Source of the DNA: JAFAGX01 sp963759875
GTDB lineage: Bacteria > Acidobacteriota > Terriglobia > Terriglobales > Acidobacteriaceae
NCBI GenBank assembly: GCA_963759875.1
Contig: CAVXBB010000015.1
Span: forward strand, 2,232,001 to 2,296,000
Reading direction: 5' to 3'
Length of the DNA stretch: 64,000 nt
Under the pieces are notes generated by a model. The model ran no database searches. It was not told the DNA's origin and saw nothing but the letters and a program-made list of their open reading frames with translations. Shown piece by piece: positions 8,904-17,332 of the stretch. The translations under genes were made by a program, and so were the position numbers. Position 1 is the first letter of the stretch, and each line of letters begins with the position of its first letter.

Positions 8904-9210
8904 TGTTCCATTTGCCGATGTGTTACTGCCTACAGAAGATGACGAGCAGGAACCAGAGCACATTGACCTAACTGACTTCGTTGACTCCTTCGGTAACCGC
9001 ATCGGACAGCCAAGCGAGCGTTACCTAGCAGTATTCGGCGGCAGGAATCCCGGTAATGCATACGATACATCGGTTCCATCGGTCATCAACATTCGCCGTC
9101 ATACACCTAGGCAAAGCTTTCACGCTGGTGGATCGCGGCAGGGCATTCAGAGCGGTTATTCCAACATCATCGACAGTCCGGAGTTTACTGAACTATGGAG
9201 GTGTAAGTGA
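8887..9210 (+). CDS. Small acidic hypothetical protein
   Basis: This 107-residue protein overlaps the end of the preceding gene by 17 bases, with GGAG before its ATG. The N-terminal half is acidic (TEDDEQEPEHIDLTDFVD) and the second half is Gly/Arg/Ser-rich. No domain is recognised. Tight packing suggests co-translation with its neighbours. Confidence 0.45.
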   Translation: MTTNANVPFADVLLPTEDDEQEPEHIDLTDFVDSFGNRIGQPSERYLAVFGGRNPGNAYDTSVPSVINIRRHTPRQSFHAGGSRQGIQSGYSNIIDSPEFTELWRCK

Positions 9211-9377
9211 GCGAACTATTAAATGTGGTTGAAGCAGCGAAGCGATTGCGAATCTGCAAGACCAGTTTCAGAGCGCTGGTGAAACAGGGCCGTATTCCAG
9301 CGGTACGGATCGGCAAACGATTGCTATTCCGACCGGAGTCATTGCAAGCGTTTATCGAGAAGGTAGAAAGCAAATGA
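9207..9377 (+). CDS. Excisionase/AlpA-type HTH protein, GTG start
   Basis: This 56-residue protein begins at a GTG overlapping the previous stop as GTGA, with GGAGG nearby. LNVVEAAKRLRICKTSFRAL followed by VKQGRIPAVRIGKRLLFRPE is the classic HTH_17 excisionase/AlpA pattern: a winged helix with a 'GKRLLF' wing. Such proteins are recombination directionality factors or element regulators. Here it lies 1.2 kb before the recombinase, so a regulatory role is as likely as excision. Confidence 0.7.
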   Translation: MSELLNVVEAAKRLRICKTSFRALVKQGRIPAVRIGKRLLFRPESLQAFIEKVESK

Positions 9378-9464
9378 GCCGTCGCACAACAAGCAATCGA
9401 GAAGGAAAGTAAAGCCTACATTTCCAGCAGTCAAACCTAAAAAACCTGAAAGAAGAAAAAAGAA

Positions 9465-9650
9465 ATGACAGAAGCAGTACAAAATGCAGTGATGAAAGTT
9501 CTCGCGCTGCGCCGTATCACCATCGAAACCGGCACGATTACAAAACGCACACAATCAAAAATCTTGCAAGCCCTGACAGAAGAAGAACTAACAGCAGTCG
9601 CGGAAATTCTAGCGAAACCAGCGGATGCGTCGGGGGTCTGCTGTGAATAA
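9465..9650 (+). CDS. Small helical hypothetical protein
   Basis: This 61-residue, mostly helical protein (VMKVLALRRITIETGTITKR and a Glu/Ala-rich C-terminus) has no family assignment. A purine-rich stretch precedes the ATG. Its stop overlaps the GTG start of the next gene, indicating coupling. Confidence 0.4.
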   Translation: MTEAVQNAVMKVLALRRITIETGTITKRTQSKILQALTEEELTAVAEILAKPADASGVCCE

Positions 9651-10035
9651 TCCATGCTACGCCAGCCAACATCTGACCATGCAGGAATACGCACTCTGGG
9701 AAGTCTGCATGCGGCTCACCGCCGGTGCGAAAAATAAGCTGTTTTTCGACGGGCGAAAGATGGCGGCACGATTCACAGCCACATCCAAAAGCTCCATCTA
9801 TCGCATTGCACAATCACTCATCAGTAAAGGATGGCTGACGCCTCTGAACGGCGAAGGGCATAAACGTCATAAGGGTTCTGGGATGTATCAGGCCACAGAA
9901 TACAAAGTTCGTACGCACGAAGAATGGACAGCAAAATATGGGACAAAACAATGCTGCCGAGAGCCGCTTGACGAATTACCCGCCGAAACTCCGGTGCCAA
10001 AAATCCCGGTAGGACCGGTGCAATACATCTCCTAA
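9643..10035 (+). CDS. Winged-helix, replication-initiator-like protein
   Basis: The GTG at 9643 (130 residues) overlaps the previous gene. MQEYALWEVCMRLTAG then FDGRKMAARFTATSKSSIYR and IAQSLISKGWLTPL form a winged helix-turn-helix, like those of plasmid or element replication-control proteins. Directly downstream are four closely spaced palindromes of the form TCCCRCCSGTGGGA, arranged as iterons. This supports, but does not prove, a role in binding them for replication or copy control. Confidence 0.55.
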   Translation: MNNPCYASQHLTMQEYALWEVCMRLTAGAKNKLFFDGRKMAARFTATSKSSIYRIAQSLISKGWLTPLNGEGHKRHKGSGMYQATEYKVRTHEEWTAKYGTKQCCREPLDELPAETPVPKIPVGPVQYIS

Positions 10036-10040
10036 AAATC

Positions 10041-10348
10041 CAGTCCCGCCCGTGGGAATGGCAGCAAAAATCCAGTCCCGCCGGTGGGAATGACCAGTCC
10101 CGCCGGTGGGAATGACCAGTCCCAAAACAGGCGACCACCAGTCCCACCGGTGGGACATAGCTGTATAAGAACCTAGCTCTATAAAAAATCAAGCTCTATG
10201 AAAGAAAGCTCGGTAGTCCGCCCCCTCTCTTTTTTGAGGGGTTACTCTTTACTTTTTAAACCCCCGAAGGCAGAACGTATGCGCGTAGCGCTTGATTCGC
10301 CCGTCCATTCCCGCCCGTGGGAATGGCACCATTCCCGCCCGTGGGAAT
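10041..10348. repeat. Six iteron-like palindromes plus one half site
   Basis: Palindromes of consensus TCCCRCCSGTGGGA occur at 10044-10057, 10076-10089, 10098-10111, 10142-10155, 10309-10322 and 10333-10346. A half site sits at about 10117-10123. The copy at 10141-10156 (GTCCCACCGGTGGGAC) is perfectly symmetric. Four are clustered after the wHTH gene and two lie just before the excisionase gene, the last reaching its 5' region. They could be a replication origin or operators controlling excisionase/integrase expression. Confidence 0.7.
10222..10258 (+). terminator. Probable terminator within the repeat region
   Basis: CCCCTC (10222-10227) pairs with GAGGGG (10236-10241) across a T-rich loop, followed by a T-rich tail ending in CTTTTT. 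It would end transcription from the wHTH gene before the second palindrome cluster. Confidence 0.45.
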
Positions 10349-10358
10349 GGCTGATCTT

Positions 10359-10574
10359 ATGAACAACTCAACAACTGATTGGCTGACTGCTGGTGAGGCA
10401 GCCAGCTACTTAAAAGTGAAACCCGGCACACTGCTTGGTTGGGCACGTGCTGGGAAACTCACGGGATACGTGCTCAGTGGTAGTGAGCGTATTACATGGC
10501 GATTTCGCACAGCCGATTTAGATGCAATAATGAAACCGCAGCCCGTTGCTCTCAAGAATGGGAGGGTTCAGTGA
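10359..10574 (+). CDS. Excisionase-like HTH protein
   Basis: This 71-residue protein has WLTAGEAASYLKVKPGTLLG followed by WARAGKLTGYVLSGSERITW, a helix-turn-helix with wing of the excisionase (HTH_17) type. It overlaps the integrase start by four bases (GTGA). It is clearly homologous to the protein at 42160-42366, which is likewise fused by overlap to an integrase. It probably controls excision or integrase expression. Starts at 10347 or 10317 are possible, but they would lie within the palindromes. Confidence 0.75.
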   Translation: MNNSTTDWLTAGEAASYLKVKPGTLLGWARAGKLTGYVLSGSERITWRFRTADLDAIMKPQPVALKNGRVQ

Positions 10575-11689
10575 GAGCACGGAACAAACAAGGCAGTGTT
10601 GTACTTGACCGGCGCATCAAGTGCTGGAACTTCTTTTGGTGGGAACACGGCAAACGGCATTCCAAGAAGATCGGAACCAAAACCGATTACCCTACCAAAG
10701 CGGCAGCATGGCGAGCGGCAAAGCCGCTGCGTGATGCTGTTGAAACCCAAAAACCTATAAAGACCGGCGACACGGCACCAACAGTGAGCACATTGATTGA
10801 GCAGTACCGGCAGGAAAAGATGCCAGCACGATCTAGCACGCGTCGGGGTTATGACGCTTGGCTCGACAATCACATCGTGCCGCGCTGGGGTACCTGTGCG
10901 ATCACAGAACTGCAAGCGCGACCGGTGGAGCTGTGGCTGGAATCGCTCGATTTGTCGCCTAAAAGCAAGTTGCATATCCGTGGAATGCTGAGCATCCTTT
11001 GGGATTATGCGCAGTGGCGCGGTGACATTGCGACTCAGCGCAATCCAATGGAGTTGGTCGCAGTCAAGGACGCCACGAAACGAACGCGACAGCCTCGCAG
11101 TCTGACAGTAGAGCAATTTCACGCTCTGCTGAGCCAGTTCGACCATGATGCTTGTCTCCGAACAATGCTGTTACTCGCCGTCGGTTTTGGACTGCGAATC
11201 TCAGAACTGCTCGGGCTACGCTGGTCTGATGTCGATTGGCTGAATAAGACGATTTGCATCCAACGCGGCGTCGTTAAGCAGGTTATCGACGCCGTAAAGA
11301 CGAAGTGCTCGGCACGTACGATGGTCTGTGATGATGAAGTGATCGAAGTGCTGAAGACTTGGAAACAGACCTCACAGTTTTCAGCTCCAGATGATTGGAT
11401 GTTCGCCAGCCCTACCAAGCTCGGCAGGCAGCCACTTAGCTACACTCGCGTCTGGTATGCGCTCGATGAGGCTGCAATCAAAGCAGAAATCGGGCACATC
11501 AGTTCGCATAGTTTCCGGCACACCTACCGGTCATGGCTCGATTCAGTGGGCACATCCGTGGGAGTGCAGCAACGCCTAATGCGTCATGCTGATATCCGTA
11601 CCACCATGAACATCTATGGTGACGCGACAACTGCGGATATGCGAGAAGCGCATCAAAAAGTAATCAGATTGGTATTGCCACAGGCTTAA
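10571..11689 (+). CDS. Tyrosine recombinase/integrase of the small element
   Basis: The 372-residue integrase starts at a GTG after GGGAGGG. It has an N-terminal arm-binding part, a SAM-like core (TVSTLIEQYRQEKMPARSST), and a catalytic domain with GLRISELLGL (Arg I), HSFRHTYRSWL (His/Arg), a later RHADIRTTMNIYG carrying His and the nucleophilic Tyr. All expected catalytic residues are visible. It ends 44 bases before the 24-bp tRNA-His repeat, the normal position for an integrase next to its att site. Confidence 0.9.
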   Translation: MRARNKQGSVVLDRRIKCWNFFWWEHGKRHSKKIGTKTDYPTKAAAWRAAKPLRDAVETQKPIKTGDTAPTVSTLIEQYRQEKMPARSSTRRGYDAWLDNHIVPRWGTCAITELQARPVELWLESLDLSPKSKLHIRGMLSILWDYAQWRGDIATQRNPMELVAVKDATKRTRQPRSLTVEQFHALLSQFDHDACLRTMLLLAVGFGLRISELLGLRWSDVDWLNKTICIQRGVVKQVIDAVKTKCSARTMVCDDEVIEVLKTWKQTSQFSAPDDWMFASPTKLGRQPLSYTRVWYALDEAAIKAEIGHISSHSFRHTYRSWLDSVGTSVGVQQRLMRHADIRTTMNIYGDATTADMREAHQKVIRLVLPQA

Positions 11690-11733
11690 CGGCAGGTGGA
11701 AACGGCAGGTGGGTTCGATAAGTGGTTTGAAAT

Positions 11734-11757
11734 CTGGGGTGGGAGATGGGAATCGAA
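11734..11757 (-). repeat. tRNA-His 3'-end copy, att site
   Basis: These 24 bases are identical to 43515-43538, which covers the CCA end, acceptor 3' strand and part of the T-arm of the intact tRNA-His. Identity ends abruptly within the T-loop, as expected for a core crossover copy. Both repeats are in the same orientation and each follows an integrase gene, so this is the junction of two tandem elements. Confidence 0.8.
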
Positions 11758-12167
11758 TCTCACCCTTCACGTAAATCCAAGGACTTGCAGGTCAGCGGAT
11801 GACACCTAAGACCACAAAAAGTACTCTTAAGCCAACAAACAGAGCGCAAATGGAGCGCATGACGGGCCATATCGCAGCGCCGGAATTGATGAGACTCGAA
11901 CGAGGTCATTGAAGTCTTTTCCGAGTTCGAGATGCGCGGTCCGACAGAAAATCTAATGTATGCGCGAGAATTCGTGCAGATCATTTGCGATATGCCGACT
12001 TCTGGCCCGGGTCGTTGAAAGATTGTGCCGGCTCATAACTTCCGGGTAGCCCGTGACTCTGGAACTATCGGATCGCTTTAGAGATAGCGATGCTGGATGA
12101 CTAGGGATTTTCGGGCGGCGCTCGCTCCTTGGCGATGACAGGAGTTCGTCAAAAGCCGATCCGCCTG
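11758..12167. other. Gene-poor stretch after the att repeat
   Basis: About 410 bases with no ORF I can support. No further tRNA repeat is visible. Confidence 0.4.
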
Positions 12168-12692
12168 CTAAGTAGCTGGGTCCACAAGTTCTACACGTTC
12201 GAATTTTGGGACGGTGGGGGAGGGTTGGCTGCCCTGAGAGAGCTTCGCTGATAGGTGCCGAATGAGCACGCAAAACAGCGTCAGGTTTAACGCCAGTATG
12301 GTCCTTGGATAAAGGCCACCTGTACGAAACAACTCGACAACAAGGATCAGGCTACTCAGTACCACGAGCGTCAGCGACATCGCCCGATGGAATCGCTTCA
12401 TCCCGTATTCCAACTGGCTCAAATTGTTTTGCTCAATCTCGCGGCCATGGCTAGAATCCGTGCAGGCTGGCTTGCTCGGGCAGGCGTTGCAGGTCGCCGC
12501 GGGGGCGCGGTAAATTACTGCCGAACCGCCCGCCCGCTGGCCTGGTTTGGAGGGAGAGACAGACTGCTCAAACCACGGCGGGCGTGTTTCACGCCCCCGG
12601 AACGACACCAACTCCCAGTCCCCGTCGGCAACCGAGGCGTCACGCCGCAAGAGATAAATCTTGCCGTCATCCGTACGCACTCTGAAGAACAC
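12168..12692 (-). CDS. Small membrane protein with transposase-like Cys motif
   Basis: This 174-residue protein has three parts. The N-terminal region (FFRVRTDDGKIYLLRRDAS) resembles a short beta domain common in acidobacterial hypotheticals. A middle segment, IYRAPAATCNACPSKPACTD, has the C-x2-C-x5-C pattern of the zinc-binding segment of IS1182-type transposases. The C-terminal half has two hydrophobic helices (MSLTLVVLSSLILVVELF and LALNLTLFCVLI). In-frame codons continue upstream to a CTG near 12735, so the true start may lie there. Function unknown. Confidence 0.55.
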   Translation of the reverse strand: MFFRVRTDDGKIYLLRRDASVADGDWELVSFRGRETRPPWFEQSVSPSKPGQRAGGSAVIYRAPAATCNACPSKPACTDSSHGREIEQNNLSQLEYGMKRFHRAMSLTLVVLSSLILVVELFRTGGLYPRTILALNLTLFCVLIRHLSAKLSQGSQPSPTVPKFERVELVDPAT

Positions 12693-12925
12693 ATGCTCCG
12701 GCCCGTACCACTGGTCGAGAACTTCCTCGACCAGTTACGCGGGAAGGACGGCGGATGAAACGGCCGGTGCGGTTCCGGCTGGACGGGCATTGCATGTACT
12801 TTCGGCAAATCCTTGGAATTAATGTAGGGGTATTCGAGTTCATGCGACGCTACGTCGAAGCGAAGCGGAGGCGGAGCGCAAGGAGCTGCCTGATAGCGTC
12901 AACAACGACCGCTGCTTTCCCTATT

Positions 12926-13335
12926 TCAAAATTTCAAAGAATTCGCTTTCGATCTGACCTTTTCAAGCAGCGGCTTCGGAAGTGGAGTGTATCCTTCCTG
13001 GGCGCCGAGCTGTTGGCCCGAACTGTACATCCAGGTGAGAAGGTCAGAACGGGCAGAGGAACGCCCTGAGTCGGTTGAATTCGTACGTAGGTAGAGCCAC
13101 GTAAAGCTGGTAATCGGAAAGGAATCTTCTCCTGGCGCATTCGTCAGCGATGCGCCAAACTTGTTCCATAAGGGCGCTTCGATTGCGCGGCATGCCGCGC
13201 TAATCGTTTCGACCGAAGCCTTCACGTATTTGCCGGCGGGATTCAGCACGCTTCCGTAAGGAATGCCCGCTTTCACAGCGTACTGCAGCTCTCCGTATCC
13301 GATCGCTCCGGGTTCGGATTTTACTTGGTCCACCA
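12926..13335 (-). pseudogene. pstS C-terminal remnant
   Basis: The frame encodes KSEPGAIGYGELQYAVKAGI, then LNPAGKYVKASVETISAACR and FPITSFTWLYLRTN. These match the C-terminal half of PstS phosphate-binding proteins and parallel the intact PstS at 14323 (SPGAIGYVELTYAEENH, AAGKYVSPTAAG). The N-terminal half and signal peptide are missing. It is joined on the same strand to a truncated ppk1, so a deletion probably fused the two. Confidence 0.75.
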
Positions 13336-13386
13336 TGTCCGAACTGCGCTCGGCTGGCCTTCCTAGCGGCCAGTTTGGAGACGGAG

Positions 13387-14049
13387 TCACTCCAATCTTA
13401 CATCGGGCACTTTGACCCGGGCGAAATGTTCAACGTCCTGCTGGTCGCGGATCAGCACAGCCAGGTTGAGGCTGAGGTTTGAGATGTGCGGAAAAGGTCT
13501 GCCAGGATCGAACGCCAAAGGAGTCAGCGTAGGAAAGACTGTTTCGGAAAAATACTTGTTAACGTTCGTCCGTTGTACCGATGTCAGCTGAGAATAATCC
13601 ACGACGCACAAACCTGCCTTCTTAAGGGCCGGGAAGAGTTGCCGGCGCAAACACTCGTGTGCGGCTTTGAACAGATCCGAAGCCTTTTCACGGATCGCGC
13701 CCAACTGTTGTTTGGGCGTCATACCATCGGGATCGCATTCGAGTACACCGCTCTCCACTTGCCGCTTAAGACCGGCTACCCGCACCATAAAGAACTCATC
13801 CAGGTTTGAGCCCACAATGGAGAGAAATTTCACTCGCTCAAGCAAGGGATTGCGCTGGTCCTGGGCCTCCTCCAGCACTCGTCTCTGGAACGCGAGCAGG
13901 CTGAGTTCCCGGTTAACGTAGAGTTTTGAATCGTCCAGAGAAGAAGCGTCGCGCGAGCCCGTTCGGTTTGATTCTTCTTGCCGTGGTTTGCCGGCCGGTC
14001 GCGAAACCCGGTGCTGAGTCTTGGTGGCGGGAGTATGCTCGGCGGACAT
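13387..14049 (-). pseudogene. ppk1: Polyphosphate kinase N-terminal fragment
   Basis: The start is placed at the ATG at 14049 (220 codons); the frame extends further upstream without support. LYVNRELSLLAFQRRVLEEA, RVKFLSIVGSNLDEFFMVRV and ISNLSLNLAVLIRD are hallmarks of the PPK1 N-terminal and head domains. Full PPK1 is about 700 residues with two catalytic histidines in the C-terminal domains, all missing here. The frame ends at the junction with the pstS remnant. The product cannot make polyphosphate. Confidence 0.85.
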
Positions 14050-14322
14050 CGGAATCGTTAGAGTATACCGATTAAGCCCACCCGTTGAGCCTGAGATGAA
14101 ACAGACGGCCTGTCTCACCAGAGCGGCCTGGCAGCGATGTCGAGCGTAAATATAAAGCACGATTGTTAACGGGGGATTAATTCTCTTTCAGTTCGTGCGC
14201 AACTGTCCACTATTGCTCAGACCGACGGAATTGAGGATGAGAGAGTGATGCGCTGGAGCTCTTAATCCAAGGAACTCGACCGGCTCGGTCGCGACCCGCT
14301 CCCGCACTGACAGAGGCGCATT

Positions 14323-15378
14323 ATGAAGTTTAGATTTCTCTCCGTTCCGTTCTTCGCCGCTATCATTCTAACCGGCTGTAACTCCGGGACGCCGACGACT
14401 GTAGGCGCCCGCAATAGCGCTCAGCTTACCGCCGCTGGCAGTTCGTTCGTTTACCCCGTCATGATGCAATGGGTCCAAGCCTATGGAAAGGATCATCAGG
14501 GATTACAGATCAATTATCAATCGATTGGCAGCGGCGGAGGCATCGAGCAGCTCAAGAATGCGATGGTGGACTTTGGCGCATCCGACGCCGCGCTCGATGA
14601 CGAAAAGCTGAAGGAGATGCCTGCTCTGGTGCAAATCCCGGAGAGCGCAGGACCTGTATGCATAACCTATAACCTGGAACAGATCAAAGAGCCGCTGAAG
14701 CTGAGCGCAAAGACACTCTCGGGTATTTATCTAGGCACGATCAAGAATTGGCAGGATGCCGCGATCAAGAAGGACAATCCCGGAGTGAATCTTCCCAAGC
14801 AGGGCGTCGTCGTGGTGTATCGCACCGACGGCAGCGGCACCACGAACATCTTCACCACCTATCTTGCCGCCGTCAGCCCGAAATGGAAAAGCCAGGTCAG
14901 CCAAGGCCTCTCCGTAAGCTGGCCACTCGGGATCGGCGGCAAAGGGAGCGAAGGCGTGACCGGAGTGGTCAAGCAGAGTCCCGGCGCTATCGGATATGTC
15001 GAGCTGACTTATGCCGAGGAGAATCATCTTCCAGTCGCGCAGATCCAGAACGCGGCGGGCAAATACGTCAGTCCGACGGCTGCGGGAACGAGCGCTGCCA
15101 TCGATGCGTTTTCCGGCGAGCTATCGAAAGACGTGCGCACGCCAATCGTGAATGCTCCGGCGTCGGCGCCGGATGCTTATCCCATCAGTGGCCTCACCTT
15201 CTTGCTTGTGCCAAAACAAGCAAAAGACCTCAACAAGGCAGGGGAGGTTAAGGGCTTCGTCCAGTACATCATCACGGGCGGGCAAGACCCTGCGGAGCAG
15301 CTGCATTATGCAAAGATTCCGGCGTCGCTGCAGCAGATCGATGAACAGCTCTTGCAGCAGGTACAGGGTGGATCATAG
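14323..15378 (+). CDS. pstS: Phosphate-binding lipoprotein PstS
   Basis: This 351-residue protein has a lipoprotein signal (FFAAIILTGCNSG, Cys at about residue 19). TAAGSSFVYPVMMQWVQAYG, SIGSGGGIEQL, DFGASDAAL and RTDGSGTTNIFTTYL are the conserved PstS phosphate-cleft motifs. It captures phosphate for the PstABC transporter. No pstC/A/B follows, so it is an orphan copy next to a ppk1/pstS remnant. A second phosphate-scavenging locus elsewhere is presumed to supply the permease. Confidence 0.92.
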   Translation: MKFRFLSVPFFAAIILTGCNSGTPTTVGARNSAQLTAAGSSFVYPVMMQWVQAYGKDHQGLQINYQSIGSGGGIEQLKNAMVDFGASDAALDDEKLKEMPALVQIPESAGPVCITYNLEQIKEPLKLSAKTLSGIYLGTIKNWQDAAIKKDNPGVNLPKQGVVVVYRTDGSGTTNIFTTYLAAVSPKWKSQVSQGLSVSWPLGIGGKGSEGVTGVVKQSPGAIGYVELTYAEENHLPVAQIQNAAGKYVSPTAAGTSAAIDAFSGELSKDVRTPIVNAPASAPDAYPISGLTFLLVPKQAKDLNKAGEVKGFVQYIITGGQDPAEQLHYAKIPASLQQIDEQLLQQVQGGS

Positions 15379-15557
15379 AAAGCACCTGAGGATTCGGCGG
15401 CTTATCAGGTTCACTTTGCGAGCCAGAGAGCGCTCCGGCCGCGGCCGCATCACATATCACCGCATTCTGGGGGCAGTGGTCATGTGCGCACCCGCACCGC
15501 AGTTAATACAACCTTGCGACGGCATAAAAGATTCCACCTGAACGCATTCTCGGACCA

Positions 15558-16270
15558 TCAAGCTAAGTCCCGACTGGAACCATGACAGCGCACGAACAGG
15601 GCTTCGTCCTGATTGTCCCTTGCGGCTTCAAAGTTCCAGGCGACGGGCCGCAAACTCTTTCCGCGAACCTCGGGGGAGAAACGAAGACGTGAGGGAGGGA
15701 ACATATTTGAAGACTCCATCCGAGTGAGCGTAGGCATAACGGTGCTGGTGCGGAAACGAGCAGCACCTCGGCCAGCGAGAGTTGCGGCATGTACCATTCT
15801 CGGCCCACCGATTTGGTCATACGCTGCGTAGCCGTCGGTTTGGAGAATGCCTTCGAACTGTCCCAGGAACCGCTTCGGCCCATCGCGTTCCCGGCCTAAA
15901 CGGAAGTCGAATACCACGCTTCCGCCGGGTCGGCCGTGCTGCCATAAATAGGCTTGATGATTCTTTCCTCGGCCCTCGCGTGTCTGCACATCCACTGGGG
16001 TTTCATGCGCCTGAATGTAACTTCCGCTGATCAATTCTCGTCTCATCGCCGCAACCATGGGGATCAGCAACTCGCCGACTTTGAGGACCCAGCCGTCCAG
16101 CGTTGTGCGGCTGATTTCCAAGCCGAGGTCCCTTTCCACAATCATGCTCTGCCGATGTAGCGGTAAGTGATTGCAATACTTGCTTGCGATTGTCTCGATG
16201 ACGATCCGGTCACTCGCCAGGCACTTCTCGATGATCCGTGGCGGCAGGGGCGCTGATGCGGTGCCGATTC
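15558..16270 (-). pseudogene. Degenerate IS66-type transposase
   Basis: Reading leftward from about 16260, the frame encodes PLPPRIIEKCLASDRIVIET, LPLHRQSMIVERDLGLEISR and TLDGWVLKVGELLIPM, then QTDGYAAYDQIGGPRMVHAA. These are the conserved IS66 TnpC core. After MVHAA the sequence leaves the family, and only a short LRPVAWNF echo of the C-terminal MRPVA motif remains. It is internally deleted or frameshifted and has no recognisable tnpA/tnpB. Confidence 0.75.
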
Positions 16271-16293
16271 CAGTTCTGAGCGTCTGAATGCTT

Positions 16294-17274
16294 TCACTTG
16301 TTTTTCTGCTCGCCAGCAGTCTCGTCCTCCTGCTCTTCAGCCTTTTGCCAGCTGGAATCGGGGTTGTATTCCTTCATCGCTTTGGCGAGAACATCAGTCT
16401 TCTTGCCGAGATCCTTCTCATACACGACTCCGTCCTGGTTAACGATGAATGTCATCACGCCTGACGACCTGTATTCCGCCGGATAGGCCACGAAAGCAAA
16501 ACCCTCGGTCATTTTGGCGTTCACGATGTAACTCTTTGCGCCACCGGTGGCATTTTTTCCCTGACGCGCAAGGACGAGGTAATAGTAACCGCGGTAAGGA
16601 GTCGGAGTGCCTTCCAGGCTTTTGGGATAGCCCTTGGCAACGGCCCGCGCTACCAGCGGTCCGATGGGGCTCTGGGGCTCGCCTTCATCCGCTTTCCAAT
16701 AAAGACCATTGTGCTGCCCTTCATCGCTGAAGATCTTCTGGGCGTACTCGTTGCGGGTTGAGTAGTATTCCTTCTCCGCCGCCACGAGCTCCTGGCAGAC
16801 ACGAATAGTCGACATTTCATTCCGGCCAATTCGCCGGTACAAGATTTCTCTCTTGCCGGCCTCGGTATCGAAATACCACGAATCCCCTTTGTTCACGAGT
16901 GGTATGGGGGTGGGCCAATTCTCCGCACCGATATACAAGGTCGTGGTTCCATCCGGTTCTCTCACCAGACGGTGCATTTCCTGATATTTCTGCACGAAAT
17001 TAGCGCGGCTCTGGGCGTCCTCGGTTTCGTCTCCCGACGAGACGATTTGCTTTCCGTCTGGTCCGAGGATTTTGAGCATCGCCTTTTCGTCATTACTCTG
17101 CGCTGCCGTTACGAGTGCATTGCTCGCGTCTTCCGGCGATGAAAATGTTTTCTGGCCCGGTTGCTGCGCCCTCGAACGCGTGGGAAAGCACACCGTCAAA
17201 AGGATCGCGACCGCAAATAATTGAGGAAGATTGGCCCAATGAAATCCATCGAAGTTCAGCTTTGTGCGCCGCAT
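16294..17274 (-). CDS. DUF2950 secreted protein
   Basis: The ATG at 17274 follows GGAGAG (326 residues). The signal peptide is about residues 1-37 (LFAVAILLTVCFPTRSRAQQ). The body is a full DUF2950: KTFSSPEDASNALVTAAQSN, DGKQIVSSGDE, PIPLVNKGDSWYFDTEAGKR, YRGYYYLVLARQGKNATGGA, and a closing FIVNQDGVVYEKDLGKKTD. DUF2950 genes commonly follow a DUF3300 gene, and a truncated DUF3300 tail lies just upstream on the same strand. Function unknown; periplasmic location inferred. Confidence 0.85.
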   Translation of the reverse strand: MRRTKLNFDGFHWANLPQLFAVAILLTVCFPTRSRAQQPGQKTFSSPEDASNALVTAAQSNDEKAMLKILGPDGKQIVSSGDETEDAQSRANFVQKYQEMHRLVREPDGTTTLYIGAENWPTPIPLVNKGDSWYFDTEAGKREILYRRIGRNEMSTIRVCQELVAAEKEYYSTRNEYAQKIFSDEGQHNGLYWKADEGEPQSPIGPLVARAVAKGYPKSLEGTPTPYRGYYYLVLARQGKNATGGAKSYIVNAKMTEGFAFVAYPAEYRSSGVMTFIVNQDGVVYEKDLGKKTDVLAKAMKEYNPDSSWQKAEEQEDETAGEQKNK

Positions 17275-17332
17275 ATGGCTTCTCTCCATTTTCTGAATTC
17301 CACGATCCACCTGGGGCATAACGAAACTTCAA

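Larger units (their letters stand above)
7700..11757. mobile_element. Compact tRNA-His-targeted integrative element
   Basis: A run of small plus-strand genes with overlapping starts ends in an excisionase-like and tyrosine-recombinase pair. Just past the recombinase is a 24-bp copy of the tRNA-His 3' end (11734-11757). The element has HTH proteins and clustered palindromes but no recognisable capsid, conjugation or cargo genes, so a satellite or plasmid-derived element is plausible. The right end is supported by the repeat. The left end is not located; 7700 is approximate. Confidence 0.6.

Noticed and set aside
9821..10192. Minus-strand ORFs over the palindromes (also 9976-10158)
   Set aside because: Their repeated Thr-Gly-Gly-Thr/His-Arg-Arg-Asp peptides come from translating the palindromes; no gene-like features.
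10041..10348. CRISPR array
   Set aside because: The repeats are short palindromes with uneven spacing and no unique spacers of constant length; no cas genes.
4730..13570. 16-bp identity between the IS481 remnant and ppk1
   Set aside because: Both encode Asn-Val-Asn-Lys-Tyr and the match does not extend; coding coincidence is the simpler explanation.
14748..15541. Arg/Gly-rich alternative-frame ORFs over pstS
   Set aside because: Shadows of the pstS gene in other frames.
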